DNA of 64,000 bases, from contig NC_012438.1 in the NCBI RefSeq assembly GCF_000021545.1, forward strand, positions 62,001 through 126,000, given 5' to 3'. Positions within the stretch are counted from its first letter, which is position 1. The number at the start of each line of letters is the position of its first letter. Below the pieces are notes generated by a model. That model made no database searches. It had not been told where the DNA came from and saw nothing but the letters and a program-made list of their open reading frames with translations. This stretch comes from Sulfurihydrogenibium azorense Az-Fu1 (GTDB lineage Bacteria > Aquificota > Aquificia > Aquificales > Hydrogenothermaceae). A program made the position numbers and the translations under genes. Below, one piece after another: positions 19,476 through 27,243 of this stretch.

Positions 19476-19508
19476 AAATCAGGTTATTTGAATACATTTG
19501 GAACTTAA
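17958..19508 (+). CDS. tnpB: TnpB-like RNA-guided nuclease, rearranged RuvC site, no zinc ribbon
   Basis: 516 residues. RuvC-I is AGIDIGLDEM with Asp237, and RuvC-III is HADLVGAVNI with Asp439. The usual RuvC-II Glu position reads YIGKN, with Gly where Glu is expected; a Glu is instead found at 394 in VDESYTSKTSP. The CxxC zinc ribbon between II and III is absent (only Cys418). This matches the TnpB branch with a relocated Glu. The last 65 or so residues after RuvC-III overlap a structured stretch and the final dozen probably derive from flanking DNA. No good RBS precedes the ATG; MKPQEK at 17985 is an alternative start. Confidence 0.82.
   Translation: MQSNDYFNRMKPQEKIKRVFTIRVGGKERKRKVRTLLLDLAHFRNILTILITKYYTLYKEHLLNQSILYGLVAKNYTGKYKEEFEKVLKNIENNPELADLLIKLKNQKEKVDNPHYIQYIIRQTIKDFKNFFKSLESFKTNPEKFKEIPRPPKAKKLKYLINFSVEGNVNTFKQEGDKIIIRLKNNKYLKVKLPKDFPYKISSLRIKLFGDDLYVDAVYEQEVELKNPVGEYKAGIDIGLDEMISVVSENVELKSFIVSGKEIKAFNQWFNKEMSKLRAEINNLKNSVKRGFIENQVATKKIYELELKMKSLSSHRKRWLDNNFHKIARKLVDLLHETGHKTIYIGKNAIESKNGIDLGKKTNQEFVSIPFRRLIKLIEYKAYEYGMEVIEVDESYTSKTSPLANIFEVKETKNKEVCQGKRDGDIFKDKVLNKVFHADLVGAVNIIRVGAKLLRLRFYENLKTFFIKLCNPVKLKLIDLFYKVSPESLRIGSSRWGASFPAGWMEKSGYLNTFGT
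19300..19472 (+). ncRNA. candidate omega RNA (reRNA) scaffold overlapping the tnpB 3' end
   Basis: TnpB guides usually derive from the 3' end of their own element. Here the DNA after RuvC-III contains AGGAGCCAAGCTCCT (a hairpin), a CTCC...GGAG stem around 19411-19435, and GGGGAGC...TTCCC with a CCCTGCAGGG palindrome near 19458. The G+C content is unusually high for this genome. The guide would be the sequence following about 19472. This is inference from element architecture; no covariance evidence is available here. Confidence 0.4.
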
Positions 19509-19573
19509 AATCTGGTTTTTCTATACCTAGCAAAGTAGATGAACCTTTAACTTTATACTTAGAAATAGAGTGA
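19472..19573 (+). pseudogene. 3' fragment of the gene apparently split by the TnpB element
   Basis: In a frame different from tnpB, the DNA after the presumed right end reads GKIRLFEYIWNLKSG then FSIPSKVDEPLTLYLEIE and a TGA. It looks like an authentic protein C-terminus, not a random frame. Joined to the fragment at 17898 it would give a protein of roughly 43 residues starting MIRTIELSK. I do not recognise the product. Confidence 0.45.
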
Positions 19574-19875
19574 ATTACGGTTTTGGATTAAAAAAATTGA
19601 AACTTGAAAAATTTTTTTGCAAATTTGCAAAAAAGCAAAAGATGAAGCTGTGTAAGTTTATAAACTTAAATGGTTGATTTTTTAATATTTTTTAATTTTC
19701 TGATTTTTGGCACGGATTTTGATAATATACTTTTTGAAAAAAGAATAAGTTAAAGTTTTTTTGGTAAAAACCGAATAGGAATTATGATTTTAATCATAGG
19801 TATTGACAAAACGGTTAAAATGTGTTAACTTTTTTGTTAAGAAAATTTAAAAAAATTTTTTTAAGGAGGTTTACT
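19574..19875 (+). promoter_or_regulatory. porin upstream region with a palindrome and a sigma-70-like promoter
   Basis: This 300-base stretch has no gene. At 19613-19634 there is an exact 22-base palindrome: T6, GC, AAATTT, GC, A6. TTGACA at 19803-19808 and TTAACT at 19825-19830 form a sigma-70-like promoter with 16-base spacing. At 19707-19722 TTGGCACG and TTGA resemble a sigma-54 site, but the -12 GC is GA. AAGGAGG precedes the ATG at 19876. Confidence 0.5.
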
Positions 19876-20967
19876 ATGAAGAAAGTATTAGGATTAGCAG
19901 CAGCGGGATTACTCGCTACAACTGCAGCAAACGCAGGACAAATCACAGTAGCAAACACAGACATCACACTCTTTGGTGGTGTATCTGCAGCTTACAACGC
20001 TCAAGACAATGATCACGTATTATCACTTGGAGGTTTTTCTAAAGACGGCTTCTCTGTTAACAACGTGATAGTTGGATTAACAAAACCGGCTCAAGATGGT
20101 GGAATAGGCTTTACAGCTGCATTTGGTTCTTGGGAAGCTCCAACTGTAGTTGCAAGTTCTGATGTTGTGAATGGAAGATTTATAGGTTTAAATTTAATAG
20201 GCCACGGCAAAACTACAGAATTCAAACCATGGCTTGCGTTTGTTACTTACAAACCGGTTGCAGGTTTATCAGTTGATGCAGGTTTACTTTGGGCTAACTT
20301 CGGTGAAAGACCAGTTACAATCCTAAACCCTCATATCACAAGAGGTGTATTATTTACAGCTAACCCAGTTGTAATGGCAGGTGCAAGAGCTTCTTACGAT
20401 GCAGGAATTGCTAAAGTTTACGTAGGTACTGGTAAAGTTGGGGCTCAATTAATGAAACCTTTCTATGAAAACTTCTTAATAGTTATACCTAAAACTTATA
20501 TAGAAGCAGGTATTACAGGAAACTTAAAACAAGTTGGATTACCTGTTGATGTAGGCTTACACACTTACAACGAAGCTGGTGGAAGAGATATCTATGCTTT
20601 AACTGCTGGTGGAGACCTTGGAATAGTATCTCTCGGATTAGAAGTTAACTACTTTAAAGCTGATAAAGTATTAAAAGCTGCTCAAGGAAATAGTGATTCT
20701 GCATGGGGTGCAGCTCTCTGTGCTAACGTAAAACCAATGGCAGGTATTCAAATACCTGTAAGGATAGAGTATGCTGACGCTAAGAAGTCTCAATTAATAC
20801 CTACAATAGCTGATACTATAAACGGTAACTCTGTATGGACATTTACAATAACTCCAACTTACAACCCAACTAAAAACACATTCATAAGAGCAGAAGTTTC
20901 TTATGTAAATTCCAGACATCACACTCTTTGGTGGTGTATCTGCAGCTTACAACGCTCAAGACAATGA
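19876..20967 (+). pseudogene. outer-membrane porin-like gene, 5' copy, frameshifted by tandem duplication
   Basis: The start is ATG at 19876 behind AAGGAGG. The signal peptide MKKVLGLAAAGLLATTAANA is followed by a Gly/aromatic-rich beta-barrel sequence. At the duplication junction (20912/20913) the frame shifts and the ORF ends with an unrelated 15-residue tail (RHHTLWW and on), losing the final strands and the terminal Phe needed for outer-membrane assembly. Removing one repeat restores a 373-residue protein ending ELGFLF. The repeat is 955 bases, not a multiple of three, so neither copy makes the full protein. Confidence 0.85.
19958..20912 (+). repeat. tandem duplication, first copy, 955 bp
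   Basis: This block begins CAGACATCACACTCTTTG and ends TTATGTAAATTC. It is followed directly by a second copy at an offset of exactly 955 bases. No base difference between the copies was found by reading, and the encoded residues are identical. There is no microhomology at the junction. Confidence 0.95.
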
Positions 20968-21867
20968 TCACGTATTATCACTTGGAGGTTTTTCTAAAGA
21001 CGGCTTCTCTGTTAACAACGTGATAGTTGGATTAACAAAACCGGCTCAAGATGGTGGAATAGGCTTTACAGCTGCATTTGGTTCTTGGGAAGCTCCAACT
21101 GTAGTTGCAAGTTCTGATGTTGTGAATGGAAGATTTATAGGTTTAAATTTAATAGGCCACGGCAAAACTACAGAATTCAAACCATGGCTTGCGTTTGTTA
21201 CTTACAAACCGGTTGCAGGTTTATCAGTTGATGCAGGTTTACTTTGGGCTAACTTCGGTGAAAGACCAGTTACAATCCTAAACCCTCATATCACAAGAGG
21301 TGTATTATTTACAGCTAACCCAGTTGTAATGGCAGGTGCAAGAGCTTCTTACGATGCAGGAATTGCTAAAGTTTACGTAGGTACTGGTAAAGTTGGGGCT
21401 CAATTAATGAAACCTTTCTATGAAAACTTCTTAATAGTTATACCTAAAACTTATATAGAAGCAGGTATTACAGGAAACTTAAAACAAGTTGGATTACCTG
21501 TTGATGTAGGCTTACACACTTACAACGAAGCTGGTGGAAGAGATATCTATGCTTTAACTGCTGGTGGAGACCTTGGAATAGTATCTCTCGGATTAGAAGT
21601 TAACTACTTTAAAGCTGATAAAGTATTAAAAGCTGCTCAAGGAAATAGTGATTCTGCATGGGGTGCAGCTCTCTGTGCTAACGTAAAACCAATGGCAGGT
21701 ATTCAAATACCTGTAAGGATAGAGTATGCTGACGCTAAGAAGTCTCAATTAATACCTACAATAGCTGATACTATAAACGGTAACTCTGTATGGACATTTA
21801 CAATAACTCCAACTTACAACCCAACTAAAAACACATTCATAAGAGCAGAAGTTTCTTATGTAAATTC
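20913..21867 (+). repeat. tandem duplication, second copy, 955 bp
   Basis: Second copy of the block at 19958-20912. The two align without gaps. After 21867 the sequence continues into the unique 3' end of the porin gene. Confidence 0.95.
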
Positions 21868-21952
21868 TGATAAAAATATTTTTGTAAATGATAAAGGAAA
21901 CCCTAAAGATAGCAGAACAACTGGAGCTGTTGAGTTAGGATTCTTATTCTAA
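20913..21952 (+). pseudogene. outer-membrane porin-like gene, 3' copy without start or signal peptide
   Basis: The second repeat restores the correct porin frame from about 20918 and ends TTGAVELGFLF at 21952, with the C-terminal Phe typical of outer-membrane barrels. It has no signal peptide and no RBS; the GTG at 21020 is only an in-frame codon within a strand. The frame used in the first copy does not reach it. It is the distal half of one original gene. Confidence 0.85.
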
Positions 21953-21971
21953 GATATAAACCACTTTTTAA

Positions 21972-22004
21972 GGCAGGGTTAACAGCCCTGCCTTTTTATT
22001 TTTT
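21972..22004 (+). terminator. rho-independent terminator after the porin gene
   Basis: GGCAGGG at 21972-21978 pairs with CCCTGCC at 21986-21992 around a 7-base loop, followed by TTTTTATTTTTT. This is a strong intrinsic terminator for the plus strand. Confidence 0.93.
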
Positions 22005-22155
22005 AAACACTAAAACTTAACTTATAATTATCTTGCTTTCTATTAGCTTGTAAATATTTGACTAACTAAACTATATCACTTAAACTATTTGCAAGAAAAA
22101 CTTTTCTATGTAATTCTCTCAACTGGTTAACATCGGATATGTGATATATTATTCC

Positions 22156-23697
22156 TTATTTTAACTTCTCATATTCAAAATAAACTATATTCCTTTTTTC
22201 CTTACTAAACTCTATCCCAACTAAATAAATCTCTTTGCAGCTGCCTGTATACTTTTCATAATACTTCTTCTCTTTTATCTGATTTAAAGCCTTGCTTTCA
22301 GCTTCTTTCTCTACCACTTTAAACTCTATAATATAAGCTTTATCTTGATAAAATACTGTTAAATCTATCTTCCCTATATTTGTTGTATCTTCTGCTTTTG
22401 TGTTTAAACCACTTCCTGTAAATAGTGCATATACCACTGATGCGTAAAACCCTTCATAACTGTCTAAATCATTCTTCCTATACCAGTCGTTTGGTATGCT
22501 TACAAAGAAGCTGTATAGAGTGTCTTTTAATTTGTCTAAATTGTTTTCTTGTATACTTCTGTAAATTTGAGACTCTGGTCTGTAGCTTAGTCCAACTCTA
22601 TCAATGTAGTTTAAAAATGCCTTGTTAAAACTTGTTCTTACCTCAAAATTAGGATAACTCAAAAGATAATACATCTCATCTCCAAGAGTGTAAGTATCTT
22701 TTATAGTCAAATATCCACTTTGGAATAAGATATTTTCAACTTTTACATTATCCACGTCAAGATTAGAAATAATTCCTTCATCAGCTTCCAAGTTTTCTAA
22801 GTTTGGTAGATAATACCTATTTTTGTAAAACAATTTAACTAAAAAGGTTGGAGTTCCAGTTTCAAACCAGTATGGTCTAAATTCTTTCTTATCAAAAAAT
22901 AGTAAGATATCAAAAGGATTATAAACTTTATCTCCAAGCCAATTATAGCCGTTATACCAGTATTTTAGTTTTTCTAAGTCTATCCCTTCCAATCTGTCAG
23001 CAAATACAGTTTCAAGCTCTGACTGAGTATATCCGCAAATAGTAGAAAATCTTAAATCTATAGTAATATCATTTAATTGATTTAAACCGCTGAATATAGA
23101 TACCTTTGAAAATCTTGACACGCCTGTTAAAAATACAAACTTTAGATAAGGCTCCGCTGTCTTTAATACGCTGTAGAAGTCTTTTAAGACTTCTCTTATT
23201 TCAATTACTTTTTGCTGTTCTTCTATTTTGTCTAATATCGGTTTGTCGTATTCGTCAACTAATACTACAACAGGATTTTCATATGTATTGTATAGATTAA
23301 ATATAATGTCTGTAAACATAAATCTTACATTGTCTGTATCTTCTACTAAGATGTTATAGGTTAATGTATGACGTTTTAACTGTCTTATTATCCACTCTTT
23401 TAGGTCTTGGGAGTCTTTGATTACACCACCGCCAAAATCTATATGTATAACGGGATATTTTTTACTCCAATCCCAGTTATTCTCTAAGTATAATCCTTCA
23501 AACAGCTGTTTATTACCTAAAAAAGCCTGTTTTAGAGTATCAACAAAGAGAGACTTTCCAAATCTCCTTGGTCTGCTTAGGAAGAAATACTTTCCATTAT
23601 CTACTAACTTTTTAACAAAAGGAGTTTTGTCTACATAGTAGTAGTTATCTTCTCTAATACTTTTAAAGCTTTGTATTCCTATTGGTAGTTTTTTCAT
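22156..23697 (-). CDS. AAA-ATPase-like / PD-(D/E)XK nuclease family protein
   Basis: 513 residues. The N-terminal AAA-ATPase-like domain starts LPIGIQSFKSIREDNYYYVDKT and contains the FLSRPRRFGKSLF phosphate-binding loop and VVLVDEYDKPI (Walker B). The C-terminal domain has GKIDLTVFYQDKAYIIEFKV, a PD-(D/E)XK nuclease core. Such genes are multicopy and variable in many bacteria, and their function is unsettled; defence or mobile roles have been proposed. It lies directly after ychF on the same strand and the 150 bases between it and the porin terminator hold no visible gene. Confidence 0.88.
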   Translation of the reverse strand: MKKLPIGIQSFKSIREDNYYYVDKTPFVKKLVDNGKYFFLSRPRRFGKSLFVDTLKQAFLGNKQLFEGLYLENNWDWSKKYPVIHIDFGGGVIKDSQDLKEWIIRQLKRHTLTYNILVEDTDNVRFMFTDIIFNLYNTYENPVVVLVDEYDKPILDKIEEQQKVIEIREVLKDFYSVLKTAEPYLKFVFLTGVSRFSKVSIFSGLNQLNDITIDLRFSTICGYTQSELETVFADRLEGIDLEKLKYWYNGYNWLGDKVYNPFDILLFFDKKEFRPYWFETGTPTFLVKLFYKNRYYLPNLENLEADEGIISNLDVDNVKVENILFQSGYLTIKDTYTLGDEMYYLLSYPNFEVRTSFNKAFLNYIDRVGLSYRPESQIYRSIQENNLDKLKDTLYSFFVSIPNDWYRKNDLDSYEGFYASVVYALFTGSGLNTKAEDTTNIGKIDLTVFYQDKAYIIEFKVVEKEAESKALNQIKEKKYYEKYTGSCKEIYLVGIEFSKEKRNIVYFEYEKLK

Positions 23698-23699
23698 CT

Positions 23700-24812
23700 T
23701 TACACGTTAAATCTAAAGTATATTACATCTCCGTCTTTTACTTCGTAATCTTTTCCTTCTATTCTTACTAATCCAAGCTCTTTTGCTTTTTGTATTGAGC
23801 CTATTTTTATTAGGTCTTCGTAGTTTATGATTTCAGCTGCTATAAATCCTCTTTCTATGTCTGAGTGGATTTCTCCTGCTGCTTGAGGGGCTTTTGTGCC
23901 TTTTTTAATAGTCCAAGCTCTTGCTTCTTTTTCTCCTGCTGTAAAGTAGGTAATAAGTCCAAGTAAAGAGTATCCGGTTTTTATCATTTTGTTAAGTCCC
24001 GGTTCTTCTAAGCCAAGAGCGTTTAAAAACTCTTTTCTCTCTTCTTTTGGAAGTTCTATTAATTCCTGTTCTACTTTACCACATAGTACAACTACAGGAG
24101 ATCCTTCTTTCTCTGCTTTTTCTTTTAGTTGTTGTAAGTAAGGGTTATTTTTACCGTCTGGAAGGTCTTCTTCCGGTATGTTTGCTACATACATTAATGG
24201 TTTTATAGTTATAGGAAAAAGAGTTTTATTTAACCATTCTAACTCTTCTTTTTCAAATTTGTCTGTGTTTGTTCTAAGAGGTTTTAAATCTTCTAAAATT
24301 GCTTTTGCTTTTTCTAACACTTCAACTTCAAACTTTGCTTCTTTACTGCCTGTTTTTGCTGCTTTTGTTGATTTTTCCAATCTTTTTTCTATAGACTGTA
24401 AGTCTGCAAGAATAAGCTCTGTTTCTATTATCTCGGCATCTCTTACAGGGTTTACAGACCCTTCTACGTGTATTATGTCTGGGTCATCAAAACATCTTAC
24501 TACGTGTGCTATGGCTGAGACTTGTCTAATATTTGCTAAAAACTGATTTCCAAGTCCCTCTCCTTTACTTGCTCCTCTTACAAGTCCTGCTATATCAACA
24601 AACTCTATAGTTGCTGGGACTATGTTTTTACTTTTTTCAATTTCTGCTAACTTGTAAAGTCTTTCATCTGGAACGTTTACTATTCCTACATTTGGGTCTA
24701 TCGTACAAAAAGGATAGTTTGCAACGGAAGCTTTTGCTGTTTCTGTAAGTGCGTTAAATATTGTAGATTTTCCTACGTTTGGAAGTCCTACTATTCCTAC
24801 ATTCATCTTCAT
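23700..24812 (-). CDS. ychF: ribosome-binding ATPase YchF
   Basis: 370 residues of the Obg-type TRAFAC ATPase YchF/OLA1. The P-loop is NVGKSTIFNAL, switch regions include YPFCTIDPNVG and FVDIAGLVRGASKGEGLGN, and the G4 position has NIPEE as expected for an ATP-preferring member. A TGS domain closes the protein (KKGTKAPQAAGEIHSDIERGF). It associates with ribosomes and stress responses. Its start overlaps the end of the small gene upstream by four bases. Confidence 0.95.
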   Translation of the reverse strand: MKMNVGIVGLPNVGKSTIFNALTETAKASVANYPFCTIDPNVGIVNVPDERLYKLAEIEKSKNIVPATIEFVDIAGLVRGASKGEGLGNQFLANIRQVSAIAHVVRCFDDPDIIHVEGSVNPVRDAEIIETELILADLQSIEKRLEKSTKAAKTGSKEAKFEVEVLEKAKAILEDLKPLRTNTDKFEKEELEWLNKTLFPITIKPLMYVANIPEEDLPDGKNNPYLQQLKEKAEKEGSPVVVLCGKVEQELIELPKEERKEFLNALGLEEPGLNKMIKTGYSLLGLITYFTAGEKEARAWTIKKGTKAPQAAGEIHSDIERGFIAAEIINYEDLIKIGSIQKAKELGLVRIEGKDYEVKDGDVIYFRFNV

Positions 24813-25075
24813 CTATCTTCTACCACCTCTTTACCAAAGATTTTATTTAAACGGACCAATAAACTATCTTCATTTAAAAAAAGTGCAACTTTTCTCTCTT
24901 GTGGAATTTCGTATATAAGTTTATAACTACCATCTTTTAGTAGTTTTACAAATAAATCAAACTTTTTATTTTCTCTGTATCCTGTTATCCATATTTCTCT
25001 TGTTTTGTCATGGTAAAAAATTGGATAGTTGTTATCTTGGGCTACCTGGTTTAAAAGCTGTAAGATTTTTTCCAT
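24809..25075 (-). CDS. small conserved-looking protein of unknown function
   Basis: 88 residues, no recognised family. It reads MEKILQLLNQVAQDNNYP followed by an alternating beta-rich section (EIWITGY, KFDLFVKLL, KLIYEIP, VALFLN). There is no signal peptide or membrane helix. It is translationally coupled to ychF (ATGA overlap) and follows the DUF62 gene by 22 bases on the same strand. Confidence 0.7.
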   Translation of the reverse strand: MEKILQLLNQVAQDNNYPIFYHDKTREIWITGYRENKKFDLFVKLLKDGSYKLIYEIPQERKVALFLNEDSLLVRLNKIFGKEVVEDR

Positions 25076-25097
25076 AGCTACCTCTTTTTTATTGAAA

Positions 25098-25856
25098 TTA
25101 ATATTCTATCAAAATTTCATCTCCAATGTTGGCGTTAAACTTTTCTTTGAAACTTCCCATAGGTATAAAAAGCTCGTAAAATCCAAAACTTCCTTTTATA
25201 AGGTTTGGCTTGTCCTTCTCTCCCTCTAAAAAGTTATTTTTAACTTCTGTTATTACATAATCTTTGTAGTAAAGTTTAAAGTTTTGTGGAAGATAAGACA
25301 GGTTAGTTATTGCGTTTCCAAATTTATCAAACATAAGTATTTTACCTATTATTTTATGGTCTTTTTCTATTGGGTCAATGTTCGGTAATTTTTTATACTC
25401 TTGGATAACTTCTCCTAAATCTTCAATACTTACTCCTTTTGATAGGTATCCACAGGCAGGTGCGAATATATCTCTGCCATGAAAAGTGTTTGTATCTGAT
25501 TTTAAGTGGTAGTTTTTTATATGTACTATTTTTTCTATTTGTTGGTTTTTTAGTGCAAGGGTTAAAAGTCCGTTGTCAGGTGCTACAAAGTAGTAATCTT
25601 TTGTCTTTACTGCGATAGGTTTTCTACTTGTTCCTACTCCCGGGTCAACTACACACATAAATATGGTGTTTTGTGGAAAGTATTTATAGGTTGTGTTTAA
25701 AACTATAGCAGCTTCTAATATATCAAAAGAAGTTATCTCGTGGGATATATCCACAATGTTTAAATCAGGGTTTATAGACAGTAAAACTCCTTTTACAGCT
25801 CCCACAAAACCATCTTTCAATCCAAAATCTGTTAGAAGTGCAACTGTTCTTCTCAT
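25098..25856 (-). CDS. SAM hydroxide adenosyltransferase (DUF62 family)
   Basis: 252 residues. It shows VALLTDFGLKDGFVGAVKG with the substrate-binding Asp, CVVDPGVGTSRKPIAV, APDNGLLTLAL and FHGRDIFAPACGYL. These are hallmarks of the SAM hydrolase/chlorinase/fluorinase superfamily. Without the halide-binding signature, hydrolysis of S-adenosylmethionine to adenosine and methionine is the likeliest reaction. It overlaps cmk by 4 bases. Confidence 0.88.
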   Translation of the reverse strand: MRRTVALLTDFGLKDGFVGAVKGVLLSINPDLNIVDISHEITSFDILEAAIVLNTTYKYFPQNTIFMCVVDPGVGTSRKPIAVKTKDYYFVAPDNGLLTLALKNQQIEKIVHIKNYHLKSDTNTFHGRDIFAPACGYLSKGVSIEDLGEVIQEYKKLPNIDPIEKDHKIIGKILMFDKFGNAITNLSYLPQNFKLYYKDYVITEVKNNFLEGEKDKPNLIKGSFGFYELFIPMGSFKEKFNANIGDEILIEY

Positions 25857-26497
25857 TTTTTTATCAGATTTTCTATGTAGCTAATAACTTCTTCTATGGT
25901 TTTATCAGTTGTATCTATTATAATGTAGTCTTGTGTTGGTCTTAATGGAGATTCTTTTCTTTCGTAATCCATTTTATCTCTTTCTATTATCTTTTGGAGT
26001 ATATGATTGTAATCTACTAAAAAGCCTTTTTCTTTTAGTTGCTGCACTCTCCTTTGTGCTCTAACTTCAGGAGAAGCTGTCATAAATATTTTTAGGTCTG
26101 CATCAGGAAAAATTTTAGTGCCTGCATCTCTACCTTCTATAACTGCATTTTTAGCGTTTATTCCTATCTGTCGTTGTTTATTTACCATTTCTTCTCTTAC
26201 CTTTTTATACCTTGCTACAATTGAGGCTACATTGCCAACTTCTTCTGTCCTTATATGAGCTGATACATCTTGTCCATCAAGAAAAACTTTATCGTCCACT
26301 AAATCTATCTTTGTGTTTTCTAAGACCTTTAATACTTCTTCTTCGTTGTTTGGGTCTAATGATAGATTTATAACTTTAAGTGCTAAAGCTCTATACATAG
26401 CTCCTGTATCTATATATGTGAAACCTAACTTTTTTGCAAGTAATTTTGCTATTGTACTTTTGCCACTACCTGCAGGACCATCTATTGCTATTATCAT
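25853..26497 (-). CDS. cmk: cytidylate kinase
   Basis: 214 residues. It begins IAIDGPAGSGKSTIAKLLAKKLGFTYIDTGAMYRALA, contains the CMP-binding insert with VEGRDAGTKIFPDADLKIFMTAS and the lid RRVQQLKEKG, and ends with a helix. It phosphorylates CMP and dCMP. It overlaps both neighbours by 4 bases in the HAD-cmk-DUF62 run. Confidence 0.95.
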   Translation of the reverse strand: MIIAIDGPAGSGKSTIAKLLAKKLGFTYIDTGAMYRALALKVINLSLDPNNEEEVLKVLENTKIDLVDDKVFLDGQDVSAHIRTEEVGNVASIVARYKKVREEMVNKQRQIGINAKNAVIEGRDAGTKIFPDADLKIFMTASPEVRAQRRVQQLKEKGFLVDYNHILQKIIERDKMDYERKESPLRPTQDYIIIDTTDKTIEEVISYIENLIKK

Positions 26498-27243
26498 CTA
26501 ATCACCTCTAACAGTTTTTGTGGGTCTTTTACTTTAATTTTTGATGGGAGATTTGAGTTGTGATTGTTTTCAAGAAGTATAAACTCTACATTTTTTCCTT
26601 CTTCTTTGTTGTAGTTATAAACCATAAGGTAGTCTGCTAATGTATCTCCTATATAGTATGTAGGGTTTTTATACTCAAACTTTTTAAAAAATAGCTTCAT
26701 AGGGTAAGAAGATGGTTTTCTAAGGTGGGGCTGGGGTATATCATCTTCTGTAATTATCAGGTCAAAGTATTTGTATAAATCAAACAGTTTAAAAGTGTAG
26801 TCTAAATCTAAAAATGGTCTTCCTGTTATCACTCCCATAACATCAGATTTTTCTCTAACAGCTGCTAAAATTTCATGGGGAATTATGAGACTTTCTTTAT
26901 CTCTGTGTTGTCTGTACTTGTTTTCAAAGTACTCAACAAGCTCTTTGTAATCAGGAAGTTTTATATCATACTCTTTTGCAAATCTATAGAAATCTTCAAG
27001 TTTTGTACTGTATGGCTTAAAGATATTTTTAAATGTTTGTAAATCTTTATTGGATAAAGCGTATAAAATACCTGCCAAAGAAGCATCCCAGTCGTTATTA
27101 ATTCCAAAAGACAACTTTATATCAAGAAGGTCTTCTATGTTGTGGTCTTTTTTAGAAAAAAAATCAACTGTATCTTTTATAGAGTAATGGTAGGACTTGC
27201 TAACATCAATCAAAACACCATCAACATCAAAAATAACTATCAT
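26494..27243 (-). CDS. HAD superfamily phosphatase
   Basis: 249 residues of HAD subfamily IA. Motif I is IFDVDGVLIDVS, motif II TGRPFLDLD, and the motif III/IV region ends YYIGDTLADYLMVYNY. The long alpha-helical cap lies between residues 20 and 130. It resembles a HAD subfamily found near histidine and lipid A genes, but the substrate cannot be assigned. It overlaps cmk by 4 bases and the coiled-coil gene cluster by 1 base. Confidence 0.8.
   Translation of the reverse strand: MIVIFDVDGVLIDVSKSYHYSIKDTVDFFSKKDHNIEDLLDIKLSFGINNDWDASLAGILYALSNKDLQTFKNIFKPYSTKLEDFYRFAKEYDIKLPDYKELVEYFENKYRQHRDKESLIIPHEILAAVREKSDVMGVITGRPFLDLDYTFKLFDLYKYFDLIITEDDIPQPHLRKPSSYPMKLFFKKFEYKNPTYYIGDTLADYLMVYNYNKEEGKNVEFILLENNHNSNLPSKIKVKDPQKLLEVIR

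Noticed and set aside
19707-19722. Sigma-54 promoter before the porin gene
   Set aside because: TTGGCACG is a good -24 box but the -12 element lacks its GC (GA instead); a sigma-70-like promoter lies closer to the gene.
19822-19875. Upstream ATG extending the porin signal peptide by 18 residues
   Set aside because: The ATG at 19876 has AAGGAGG directly before it and gives a standard signal peptide, while the upstream ATG lies within the promoter.
21020-21952. Second porin copy as an independent functional gene starting at GTG 21020
   Set aside because: There is no RBS or signal peptide, and the DNA is an exact duplicate of internal sequence of the first copy.
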